This document shows positions 1 to 6,963 of a stretch of DNA of 10,524 nucleotides, one piece after another. The stretch is from Gracilaria caudata (taxonomy: Eukaryota; Rhodophyta; Florideophyceae; Gracilariales; Gracilariaceae). The position numbers and the translations under genes are program-made. The first letter of the stretch is position 1. Every line of letters begins with the position of its first letter. The notes under the pieces are model-generated. The model saw only the letters and a program-made list of their open reading frames with translations, searched no databases and was not told where the DNA came from. The DNA lies in NCBI GenBank assembly GCA_030374735.1, contig JASCIV010000837.1:961-11484 (forward strand), in the 5' to 3' direction.

Positions 1-57
1 GGGGGGGGGGGGGGGGGGGGGGGGCCGGGGGGGTGGGGGGGGGGGGGGGGGGGGGGG
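1..57. repeat. Near-pure poly-G tract at the window edge
   Basis: All bases are G except CC at 25-26 and T at 34. The tract ends ten bases before a TATA box. It could be a real G-quadruplex-forming promoter element or simple repeat, or an artefact at a contig end, since homopolymer G is a known read and assembly artefact. The sequence alone cannot decide. Confidence 0.9.
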
Positions 58-66
58 AGAGCGGTG

Positions 67-76
67 TATATAAAAG
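67..76 (+). promoter_or_regulatory. TATA box of the malectin-domain gene
   Basis: TATATAAAAG matches the canonical eukaryotic TATA consensus and lies about 115-120 bases before the start codon at 189. A start of transcription about 30 bases downstream would leave a 5' leader of roughly 85 bases that contains one ATG at 104 in another frame. It is the clearest core promoter element in the window. Confidence 0.7.
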
Positions 77-188
77 CGTGCGTAGTGGTGACGGGCTGCC
101 GATATGTGGCACCTTTCATCATCATCCACACATTCAACCTTTTCAAGCAAAGCTACAAACAAACCGTCAACACAAGAAACTGTTAAGA

Positions 189-989
189 ATGACAACAACA
201 ATGTGCACACGCGCCGTGTTCGCGCTCGCGCTGCTCTGCTCGCTCGCCGCGCATGTGAGCGCCGCGCCGCCGTCGCTGCCGGCCGCAGCGCTGCGCATGG
301 AAGAGATGCCGTCAGCCGAACCGACGCTTCTGGTGATCGAGCAGCCCACGCTACCCGAGGAGACGCCCGTCGAGGTGGTCGAGCAGTCGCTCACATCCGC
401 CGACATGCCGGAAGCAGACGCAGAGCCCATGCCCTCCGTCGAAGCCGCTGCGCCACCGCCAGCAGCAGCAGCCGCGGCGGATTCCACAGCACCCGTGCCG
501 TTCTTCTCGTACAACGTGGGCGGCGACGCGTTCGGACAGGTGCAGGCGGACCCGGTGCAGCACGTGGTGGGCGAGACGCTTATCTTCAACATGCCGGACG
601 CGCTGATCAGCGACGCCAATCCCGCGTTGGAAGACGCGTACAAGTCGCACCGCTACGGCATGCTGGGCTCGGTGTGGGGATACGACCTGCCGGTGGCGCA
701 GCCGGGATACTACACATGCAAGCTGCACTATTGTGAGACGTTTTCGGAGTTCTTCACGGACGAACCGAACCGCACGTTCGAGGTGACGCTGGTGGGCGAC
801 GGCGAACCGGATCGCGTGCACCGCGCGGAGTTCGACGTCATGGTGGAGCTGGGCGGGCGCGAGTTCACGGCTTATGATCGCACGTTCTCTGATATTGCGG
901 TGGCGGAGATGTTGCAGCTGAGGGAGATTCCGTCCAAGGGCGACGCCTTCCTGTCGGGCATCACTTGCCTGTGGACGGCGCCGCTCTAG
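189..989 (+). CDS. Secreted protein with a malectin-like domain
   Basis: This 266-residue protein has three visible parts. Residues 1-26 are a signal peptide: Arg8, a hydrophobic core AVFALALLCSLAA, and a likely cut after HVSA. Residues 27-104 are a low-complexity acidic Pro/Glu/Ala linker that includes an alanine run. Residues 105-264 resemble a malectin domain, the beta-sandwich fold that binds glucose disaccharides in the ER and occurs in plant cell-surface receptors. The matching blocks are NVGGDAF (109-115), SHRYG (153-157), VWGYDLPV..PGYYTCKLHYCETF (162-185), NRTFEVTL (194-201, with an N-glycosylation sequon) and FDVMVELGG (215-223). There is no transmembrane segment after the signal peptide and no ER-retention tail, so export or vacuolar delivery is inferred. 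ATG 189 is chosen because it starts the signal peptide; the frame upstream has only a GTG inside the G tract. The ligand is unknown. The family call rests on motif pattern only. Confidence 0.75.
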   Translation: MTTTMCTRAVFALALLCSLAAHVSAAPPSLPAAALRMEEMPSAEPTLLVIEQPTLPEETPVEVVEQSLTSADMPEADAEPMPSVEAAAPPPAAAAAADSTAPVPFFSYNVGGDAFGQVQADPVQHVVGETLIFNMPDALISDANPALEDAYKSHRYGMLGSVWGYDLPVAQPGYYTCKLHYCETFSEFFTDEPNRTFEVTLVGDGEPDRVHRAEFDVMVELGGREFTAYDRTFSDIAVAEMLQLREIPSKGDAFLSGITCLWTAPL

Positions 990-1027
990 TAGTAGATACG
1001 TTTTTAGATGAATCGTTTTTTTGTAGA

Positions 1028-1037
1028 TATATATATT
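1028..1037 (+). promoter_or_regulatory. TATA-like element before the KsgA-type gene
   Basis: TATATATATT lies in the short AT-rich gap between the malectin-domain gene and the methyltransferase. It is 47 bases before ATG 1084 and 152 bases before ATG 1189. Transcription starting about 30 bases downstream would begin just before ATG 1084, which would make that the first ATG of the message. Confidence 0.4.
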
Positions 1038-1083
1038 TTAAATGCTAACTGCCTAATCTCAGATATCGTCTTTTTGAGCGCCG

Positions 1084-2220
1084 ATGCATCTCGTCGCCAC
1101 TTCTTCGCCACGTCCCCCCCCGTCGTCCGCACCTCCGTCGCCCAACGCGTCCGTCGCCCGTGCCGCCGTCGCATCTGCTCCGCCAACAATGACGCGCCGC
1201 GCGCTACGTTCCATTCCCATCGCGCATCTGGCCCCCGCCTTCGCGCCGCCCCTCACGCGTCGTCTCTTCCCGCCGCGCACCCTGCGTGCGCCCAACCCGC
1301 GTCCAACCGTCCCACGCTGCACGCTTTCCCCCCCCCCGCCCTTCTCCTTCACCCCCCCACAGCCGCCGCGTTCCATCCACCCCAAGAAGTCGCTCAGCCA
1401 AAACTTTCTGCGCGACCGCGTCATCATCGACCGCATCATCGCCGCCTTCCAACACGCCGTGCAAGACGCCCATCCCACGCCCACCGTCGTCGAGGTGGGC
1501 CCCGGTCTCGGCGCGCTTACCGACCGTTTGTTGCCGCTGTTTGCGGACATGCATGCGGTGGAGATTGATGCGCGCGCCGTACAACACCTGCGTACGCGCC
1601 ACGCGCAGCTCAATGTGCACCACGCCGATGTGTTGCAGCTGCAGTGGCACGCATGGTCGTCGCAGCTCGGCTCTCCGCTCGCTGTGATTGGAAACCTGCC
1701 GTACAACATTGTGTCACAGATTCTGTTCTCTCTGTTGGAGGCGCCGGAGCACACCATCAGCACCGCGTTAGTGATGATGCAAAAAGAGGTTGCGCAACGC
1801 GTGGTCGCCGCGCCCAACACCCGCGCATACGGCATTTTATCTGTGGTATCACAGCTTTACGCACAGCCGCAGCAGCTGTTCTGCGTGCCCAACACCGCGT
1901 TTTTCCCCGTGCCCAGCGTCACCTCCGCCATGGTACAACTGCACTTTGACGCGCACGCGCACTTTGATCGTGCGAATGTGCGCATGAACAGGGCGTTGCG
2001 TGTGGTGCTGAGAACGGCGTTTCAACAGCGACGAAAGCGGCTGCGAAATGGGCTCAAGACGTTGTGTGCGGGCAAGACGTTGCCCAATGGATGGGATTTG
2101 AAGAGACCGCAGGAATTGCATCCGATCGAATTCGTGCGCCTTACGCAGTTTTTGTATCCTGATGGCATTGAAGAAGATCGAGATCGAACGGGAAAACCGG
2201 CTTATACGGTGTGGAGATAA
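1084..2220 (+). CDS. ksgA: Organelle-type rRNA adenine N6-dimethyltransferase (KsgA/RsmA/Dim1 family)
   Basis: This family dimethylates two adjacent adenines in the 3' hairpin of small-subunit rRNA using S-adenosylmethionine. The 378-residue protein has a long N-terminal extension (1-98) rich in Arg, Pro, Ser and Ala and almost free of acidic residues, read as a plastid or mitochondrial transit peptide. The enzyme begins at KKSLSQNFL (101-109). SAM motif I is VVEVGPGLG (135-143), motif II ends VEID (159-162), ADVL is at 181-184, and the catalytic motif IV GNLPYN is at 203-208. The C-terminal part has FFPVPSVTSA (273-282) and QQRRKRLRNGL (314-324). It looks bacterial rather than like cytosolic Dim1, which supports an organelle target; which organelle is uncertain. 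ATG 1084 is taken because a TATA-like element lies 47 bases before it. ATG 1189 (residue 36, A at -3) is a good alternative giving 343 residues. GC content is very high and no intron is seen. Confidence 0.92.
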   Translation: MHLVATSSPRPPPSSAPPSPNASVARAAVASAPPTMTRRALRSIPIAHLAPAFAPPLTRRLFPPRTLRAPNPRPTVPRCTLSPPPPFSFTPPQPPRSIHPKKSLSQNFLRDRVIIDRIIAAFQHAVQDAHPTPTVVEVGPGLGALTDRLLPLFADMHAVEIDARAVQHLRTRHAQLNVHHADVLQLQWHAWSSQLGSPLAVIGNLPYNIVSQILFSLLEAPEHTISTALVMMQKEVAQRVVAAPNTRAYGILSVVSQLYAQPQQLFCVPNTAFFPVPSVTSAMVQLHFDAHAHFDRANVRMNRALRVVLRTAFQQRRKRLRNGLKTLCAGKTLPNGWDLKRPQELHPIEFVRLTQFLYPDGIEEDRDRTGKPAYTVWR

Positions 2221-2592
2221 AGCTGCACGCTGGCTCCATGTACGCGTTTGCAAAACGTTTATGTTGTCGTGCCAAGTGGTCGTGAATCGCGAAAACGAAG
2301 TCGAGCACACTCAACAGAGCTTTGGCCAGTAACTCATTCACCCGCCGAAATCACACTCTTCCCTTGCTTGTATTTGTACTTCTTCTTATTGATCGCATCG
2401 TGAACTGCAAGCGCCAAAACAGTCGTTCAAATGGCTATAGAACGAACACACCCCCGTCGTGTTGAACAATTTGTCTGAACAGCTGTCTGTTCGGGTTTGT
2501 TCATCCGATAGCACCCTACTGCCAGTGCTTTTTTGCACTGTACTGAATTCGAAGACATGTCTGTTGCCGTGATCAGTATGCGAAACGCATTC
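2221..2592. other. Spacer after the KsgA-type gene
   Basis: I see no convincing gene. Two small inverted repeats are present: GAACAG/CTGTTC around 2477-2492, and CAGTGC (2523-2528) with GCACTG (2535-2540) around a loop of six T. On the plus strand the latter would form a 6-bp hairpin. GC content falls sharply compared with the two preceding genes. Confidence 0.5.
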
Positions 2593-2894
2593 TACTCCTC
2601 GGGTGTAATCGTGGTGTTCGGAGACTGCAAGGCGGGTAGGGTACGGCTCAACCCACCGACTGGTTGCGATGTTTGGCTGGTATCGAGCACAACTATGCTG
2701 ACTGGAGCCGCCAGGTACCGCATCAAATTGACACTGCATCGCACTTGTTTCTTTCTCGGTATTCGTCGCGAGTGGTGGTGTTCTATGACGGCAGGTGCGC
2801 TATATTTTGCTGCTATCGAGCACATCTGGATTTGACCAAAGCTGCTACGTACAGCGTAAAGAACAAGCAACGTCACACCTGTTTCTTTCTCCAC
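2593..2894 (+). pseudogene. Relic of a tandem protein-coding repeat, two units
   Basis: Two plus-strand units read as related peptides in different frames. Unit 1 (2593-2757) contains YSSGVIVVF and then TGAARYRIKLTLHRTCFFL. Unit 2 (2760-2891) contains YSSRVVVF and then TKAATYSVKNKQRHTCFFL, followed by His and a stop at 2895. The DNA agrees: TATCGAGCAC occurs at 2681-2690 and 2814-2823, and TGTTTCTTTCTC at 2746-2757 and 2880-2891, about 133 bases apart. Substitutions keep similar residues in the aligned parts, so the units were probably once translated. A single frame change near 2758 separates them. I do not recognise the family. It could be the end of a broken repeat-protein gene or a mobile fragment. 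Confidence 0.45.
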
Positions 2895-2969
2895 TGATAT
2901 CGGCATACGTAATGTACAACGAAGCGTTGCTTTAAAGCGTCCACTCTCCACGGCTCCTCCGCCTATACA

Positions 2970-3878
2970 TCATTCTTCAAGCTCGAAGGTAGTCTTCTTC
3001 TCTGCAGACCACATCTTCTTCTTGTTGTTCCATTCTGGGCGCATGTCTGTTCCTTTTTCATCTTCATGTCCAAATTGCAATCGAGACAGCTTTGCAGAGT
3101 GAGTGCCTGTCAACGTACTGTGCGAAGACTATCTGGGTAAAGAGCTACTCCAGAGACCCGAGTCTTGGAATGAGCATCATGTGAGGAGTGTCATTTGCAA
3201 CGATGAACAGTTGTTCAACTAGAAGGTTTGAGGCCTTTGGAGCTGAGTAACTGTTCCTCTCTCTCTCTCTCTCTCTTTCCAGCCCACAGCGCCCAGGTAT
3301 TCATATCCGTTCAGTGTAACAGAGTTGGGAGATCATGGCTGATAAGTGTGTATCTTCTTGCAGCATTCGCAATTCACGCTAATATTGTTAACCACATCAT
3401 TGGAAACCGTACAGCCAAAACGGGCCTCTTCAACAGGCTTCCTCATCAGTATTGAACGAAATTACTCGTACATCATTCTTCTGTCTCTGGCTTCATTTCA
3501 TCACGAGTGAAGGTCTTCTGGGAGCTGAATGTTTTTCATTTGTAGATCTCTGTCACCTTTTATCGGCAGCCTTGACCAGTTCCTGCAGAAGCTTCAGTGT
3601 GATGCGATTCAGCACGAATTTCTCAAGTGCGCTTGAAGCTTGGATGCTTGTTTGGTAAGACAAGAAAAGCTCCCTCTTGTTGGCTGACGACAGAACGAAC
3701 TGCTAGATGGGCTATGCGTACTCATAAAGTCCGTATTCGCGAGCATCGGGCGAAACGTCGTAGAACAACCGTCCTTACTCCTCTTCTCGGAGTACGCGCC
3801 AACTTCTTCATCCCATTCTAGTCACCACGCGTTTTCTTTGGTGAGGGTACCAAAGTCGTCATCAAATCTAGTTCTACA
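2970..3878 (-). pseudogene. Degraded minus-strand gene or genes, multiple frameshifts
   Basis: A chain of minus-strand segments reads like protein but changes frame repeatedly. From 5' to 3': 3878-3703 contains RFDDDFGTLTKENAW, a TGA at 3824-3822, then LEWDEEVGAYSEKRSK. 3702-3557 contains KRELFLSYQTSIQ and ALEKFVLNRITLKLLQELVK. About 3556-3473 contains SSQKTFTRDEMKPETEE and a stop. About 3455-3270 contains KPVEEARFGCTVSNDVVNN, a stop, then SVTLNGYEYLGAVGW. About 3262-3130 contains LLVEQLFIVANDTPHMMLIP, a TAG, then LFTQIVFAQYVDRHSLCKAV. 3130-2970 contains MRPEWNNKKKMWSAEKK and FELEE with a stop at 2972-2970. The first frame change (3703/3702) has no room for an intron, and internal stops occur, so decay is more likely than splicing. 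It may be more than one gene. No family was recognised. Confidence 0.4.
3257..3276. repeat. (CT)10 microsatellite
   Basis: Ten CT dinucleotides lie between two coding-like segments of the degraded minus-strand region; on that strand it reads (GA)10. On the plus strand it is followed by TTTCCAG, so it also resembles a polypyrimidine tract with a 3' splice site, but I found no plus-strand exons that would use it. Confidence 0.9.
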
Positions 3879-4153
3879 TAATGTTCAAATGAAAAAGGCA
3901 CTTGTTGCAAACACAAAACGTGAAGGATGAATGCGAAGAGAAAGAAATGAAAGGAAGCAGAGACTGAAACAATAGAGTGTACGAATTTTATTATCTACTA
4001 CTAGGGAAATGCCATTGACAAAATTACTGTAGGGTAGGCGATGAGGTCATGTTATCTTAAGAAGCAATCCTGTTCCTGTTCAAAGCGCAAGCAAAAGAAA
4101 AGAGATAGAGAAAGAAGTTAGCAACGGTTAGAGGAAGTCGATTGGGGGAAGAG
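3879..4153. other. AT-rich spacer with no recognised feature
   Basis: This purine-rich stretch (plus strand) has many GAAAG and AGAGA runs and no credible gene or RNA. It separates the degraded minus-strand region from the GC-rich island. Confidence 0.5.
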
Positions 4154-4620
4154 AAAAAAAATTGAAGTCCCACCCACAAGACAGCCCATTTGTCGACCAC
4201 GCAACCCCGGTAGGAGGCCAGGTCAGGAACTTTAAGAACCCGGTGGGCGTCCTTCTCCAGCACGTGAAGAACCAAGAGGCGGCAACATCAGGCGCCTTGA
4301 GAGCCCAGCAGGCAGCCCGATGTGCACTTGAATAACCAAATGGATAACCGATCACACTTTGTGAAACCCAGTGGGCGGTGTGATCGGCACTTCACCCTAC
4401 CGGGGCGGCGTGGCGAGCTTCCCCCCCTCAGGCCGTCCTGCAGGCTCCTGCCGTATGTCCCACCCATGATAACGGCGAGGCCCTGGAGTTCGAGGGAGTT
4501 CAGCTTCCTGGAGCAACGGGTGTCCAGCGACTTGGGGGGGGAGACCGGGAGCGCCCAGAGTGCACAGATGAGAGCGGTATTTATACTGAACTGGGGCGCC
4601 CCGCTTGTGCAGGAGAGGAC
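4154..4620 (-). other. GC-rich island, possible ncRNA gene or coding relic
   Basis: This segment is clearly richer in GC than its flanks. On the minus strand it starts with a TATA-like TATAAATA (plus positions 4578-4585) and ends at a run of eight T (4161-4154), so a transcript of about 400 bases could run between them, with an RNA polymerase III type terminator. It contains a 10-bp inverted repeat (4348-4387) and a palindrome GGGGCGCCCC (4593-4602). Against a pure RNA gene, parts of the minus strand have coding-like codon use, for example LNSLELQGLAVIMGGTYGRS (about 4505-4445) and VLEKDAHRVLKVPDLASYRG in another frame (about 4265-4205). I looked for SRP, RNase P and spliceosomal RNA signatures and found no good match. 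Confidence 0.3.
4348..4387. repeat. Perfect 10-bp inverted repeat (hairpin)
   Basis: CCGATCACAC (4348-4357) is the exact reverse complement of GTGTGATCGG (4378-4387), with a 20-base loop. It lies in the middle of the GC-rich island and could be an RNA stem or a binding-site pair. Confidence 0.7.
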
Positions 4621-5015
4621 ATGCTTCGTGACTGGAATTGGAGTTACAGGTGAATTGCCGAGTGAGGCGGTCCGTAATGCATGTTGCGGATTGTCAGTCA
4701 GAGTGACATATTTGATAGAGAGAGAGATAAAGAGAAAAGGCTGTGAACAAGACGATTTTGTAGGAGAACGAGGGTTTTTGTCGAACAACGCGGGTTTGCT
4801 CTGTCCAGCTTTTGTTCGAATTGAGTAGAGTAACGCTGGTCACAGGGTTGCGAGAGTTGTCATTTGTAATAATGAACGCTCCTCACCTGGTGTCGTGGCG
4901 ACAATCGCAACGCAGGTTCATGCTTTTTTTCATGTGGACTGATTATCAGCAAACATCTGTCACGGCTAGTTTTTGACTCTTGACTTGAGAAGTCCTTTTC
5001 GTTACTGGTGGGCGG
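4621..5015. other. Spacer with an open minus-strand frame of unknown meaning
   Basis: No recognised gene. On the minus strand a frame from about 4885 down to about 4700 stays open and contains FIITNDNSRNPVTSVTLLNS, but its end runs into simple pyrimidine repeats. A plus-strand open frame (4322-4828) and an antisense one (4288-4788) also cross here; neither resembles a known protein. Confidence 0.35.
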
Positions 5016-5395
5016 TTAGCAGTTAGCGTTCCACAGAGGTATCGCGGGGAACGTGCATTTCTCAATCAAAGCTTGTGGTGCACGTGACTTGAACTTGTAT
5101 CTTAGAGTAACAACGTTTAGGAAACGGTAGATCAAAGACGAATACATAATTCCTTGAGGGCGCTTTAGGCCAGGGAACCAACCGCAGACCATGTCATCTA
5201 AGGGATTGACTCTCAGTTGTCTAAAAGAAACGCCGCGTGGAGACTGATCATACACACACTGGTCGGAAAACGAGCTGATTTCATGGGTCAATCTCTGATC
5301 TTAGCAAGGTCCCTGTGGAGCACGTCTGTCTTTCTAGGGAAGTTCGCAACGCCCAGAGATGCCACGATGAGGACCAACTCTCCACCCTTGCAATA
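5016..5395 (-). pseudogene. Frameshifted minus-strand coding relic downstream of TOM40
   Basis: Two coding-like segments in different frames abut. The first (5395-5288) contains GGELVLIVASLGVANFPRKT and ends DLAKIRD-stop. The second is open from 5291 to 5016 and contains GVSFRQLRVNPLDDMVCGWF, then FPGLKRPQGIMYSSLIYRF. The frames overlap by a few bases, so an intron is unlikely and a frameshift is the simplest reading. It is on the same strand as TOM40 and lies beyond its stop codon. I do not recognise the family; the second segment alone could be a small 91-residue gene, but it has no clear promoter. Confidence 0.35.
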
Positions 5396-5514
5396 TATGA
5401 AACAAACATATTGCCACTCCCTCGTTTACGCCGTAGATATCGCACAGCAGCCCGTAGCACACGATCGGAATACTATTAGAAGCTTCACGATACAATTTGC
5501 AACTCAAACATCTT

Positions 5515-6546
5515 TTATCCACCCCCAATATTCACACCAAATCCAAACTTGTAATCTTCTTTCACGTGATCAAGCTCACCCGACAAAGTGAGTGACAAGG
5601 CCGGATTAATCTTCTCCTCAAGCGTCGCAGCCACTCTGCCGGTCGAATCCATATGCCCAATAACAGTAGCGCTTTTCAGGTCGAATCGGTACCCCAACGT
5701 CAAATGAGAATCTCTCGTACGTGCATCCACAAAAATCTCGGTCGCGAACGACAGCTTCGGGTTAACGCGATGTACGTAGTTGGCCAAAATCGGTCCGAAA
5801 GAAGAAAATGAAAGAGATGCAGTGTCGTCCTTTGTGAAATACTTGGCTGCCAAGGTCACTGCTGAGAAACAGCTCTTATGTTGGTAAAACCCTTCCCCTC
5901 CAAACGCCAGCCAGGGCGCAACAGATTGAAGGTATGAGACAGCCACGACACCATTCGCGAATTTCAGTTGACCACAATAATCGCTTCCACGATAATCAAG
6001 ATCCCATGAACCCTTCGAAGAGTCTGGTTCCAAGCCGACGTCCGCAATGATCTTGCTCGTCAGAGCGGGGGTGTGATTGATGAAAATACGACCATTCACC
6101 CTGCCGTCAGAAGGTGTGGTGCGAGACATCATGACGATGCGGTTGGTAAAATAGTTTGCGTTAAGTGCGAACATGCCGGGATGATCTTTAGCGCCCATTT
6201 CCACGGAATTTCCCAATGCAAACGTGTTAGTAACAGGAGCTGTGAAGTTAAACTGCATTCCTTCAATAAGGTTCGGACGCAAGATTTGCATTGCATCCTG
6301 ACTGATTTCTTCGTAGCCACCCGGGTTTGGAAGCTCCGATCGCTCAAAATTTCGCCACCATGATCCAGATGCTGTTTTCTTTGTTGTGGAAGTTTGTGGC
6401 TTGTCCTTTGAAAGAATCCGGGACGTGAATGGTGTCAAAGGTGCTGTTGGCTGTGCTTTGGATGGTGTGGATTCTGCTTGTGCGGCGGCTGATGCGGCGA
6501 CTGCAGATGCCGGGCTTGCCTCAGCCCGAGAATACGTAGTTCCCAT
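5515..6546 (-). CDS. TOM40: Mitochondrial import receptor TOM40 (Porin-3 family beta-barrel)
   Basis: TOM40 is the protein-conducting pore of the TOM complex in the mitochondrial outer membrane, through which nearly all nuclear-encoded mitochondrial precursors pass. The 343-residue product has an Ala/Ser/Thr/Pro-rich N-terminal arm (1-60). The conserved entry region follows: NPGGYEEISQDAMQILRPNL (74-93), then EGMQFNFTAPVTNTFALGNS (95-114). The beta-strand-rich barrel ends in a C-terminal beta-signal, YKFGFGVNIG (332-341), which the SAM complex recognises in this family. Length is normal for TOM40. ATG 6546 is chosen over the longer frame starting at 6639 because homology begins well inside it and because MGTTYS fits the N-myristoylation pattern MGxxxS/T. 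It is transcribed divergently from the RbfA-like gene. No intron is seen. Confidence 0.93.
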   Translation of the reverse strand: MGTTYSRAEASPASAVAASAAAQAESTPSKAQPTAPLTPFTSRILSKDKPQTSTTKKTASGSWWRNFERSELPNPGGYEEISQDAMQILRPNLIEGMQFNFTAPVTNTFALGNSVEMGAKDHPGMFALNANYFTNRIVMMSRTTPSDGRVNGRIFINHTPALTSKIIADVGLEPDSSKGSWDLDYRGSDYCGQLKFANGVVAVSYLQSVAPWLAFGGEGFYQHKSCFSAVTLAAKYFTKDDTASLSFSSFGPILANYVHRVNPKLSFATEIFVDARTRDSHLTLGYRFDLKSATVIGHMDSTGRVAATLEEKINPALSLTLSGELDHVKEDYKFGFGVNIGGG

Positions 6547-6963
6547 CTGATGTGCGGAGCTGGAGAGATCGAGGGCAAGTTGCGGTCCGCAGTCTGGAAG
6601 CGCGATAGAGACAGATGGAGCAACCGTCGTCTGGCACAACTCGACCTCTCTAGCGGAGCAGATGATCAGCTCGTCGGCGATTGAGGATCAAAAAATATGA
6701 CCCAAAGCGTGATGCGCAGGGACGCACGCATCCCATGCAAAAGCTCAGGTTGGGCAGTGCACCGAGCGTACCGCGAATAAAACAGCTAACAGGTAAACAT
6801 CATGTTGGGATGATCCCAAATGGACATCTCGGATCCGGAGTCTAGAGGATAAGTGCACCTTCTAGAGTATATTATCACCTTATTAACCATCTCTTCTTGG
6901 GCATTTCATTCAAGCAAACCTTACGTGGTGACCAACTAGTCTACTGCATTCACCGTCTTAGAC
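6547..6963. promoter_or_regulatory. Shared bidirectional promoter region of TOM40 and the RbfA-like gene
   Basis: The 417 bases between the two divergent start codons must hold both promoters. Toward the RbfA-like gene there is a TATA-like TATATTAT at 6868-6875, about 90 bases before its ATG. Toward TOM40 an A/T run at about 6690-6697 is a weak candidate. TCTAGAG occurs twice (6841-6847 and 6861-6867), 20 bases apart, just before the TATA-like box. A near-palindrome is listed separately. Confidence 0.5.
6805..6819. promoter_or_regulatory. Palindromic element in the divergent promoter
   Basis: TTGGGAT (6805-6811) and ATCCCAA (6813-6819) are exact reverse complements around a single G. A 7+1+7 palindrome between two divergent promoters is a good candidate for a dimeric transcription factor site, but no specific factor can be named. 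Confidence 0.35.

Noticed and set aside
33..188. Longer frame starting with GTG in the G tract upstream of the malectin-domain gene
   Set aside because: It has no ATG, runs through the TATA box and would hide the signal peptide.
167..643. Long open frame antisense to the malectin-domain gene
   Set aside because: Low-complexity Ser/Ala/Gly composition, a shadow of GC-rich coding on the other strand.
1059..1835. 258-codon open frame antisense to the KsgA-type gene
   Set aside because: Gly/Arg-rich composition typical of a mirror frame in high-GC coding sequence; the sense strand has clear family motifs.
3257..3287. Plus-strand 3' splice site at the (CT)10-TTTCCAG tract
   Set aside because: No matching exon or donor was found on the plus strand, and the coding-like sequence around it is on the minus strand.
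4154..4620. SRP, RNase P or telomerase RNA assignment for the GC-rich island
   Set aside because: Fragments such as GGCCAGGTCAGG and GGGAAGCTC recall SRP and RNase P RNA, but the other conserved blocks and their order are missing.
4288..4828. Overlapping 166- and 168-codon open frames on opposite strands
   Set aside because: Neither resembles a known protein and both cross the GC-rich island and simple repeats; not called as genes, though parts of the minus strand are coding-like.
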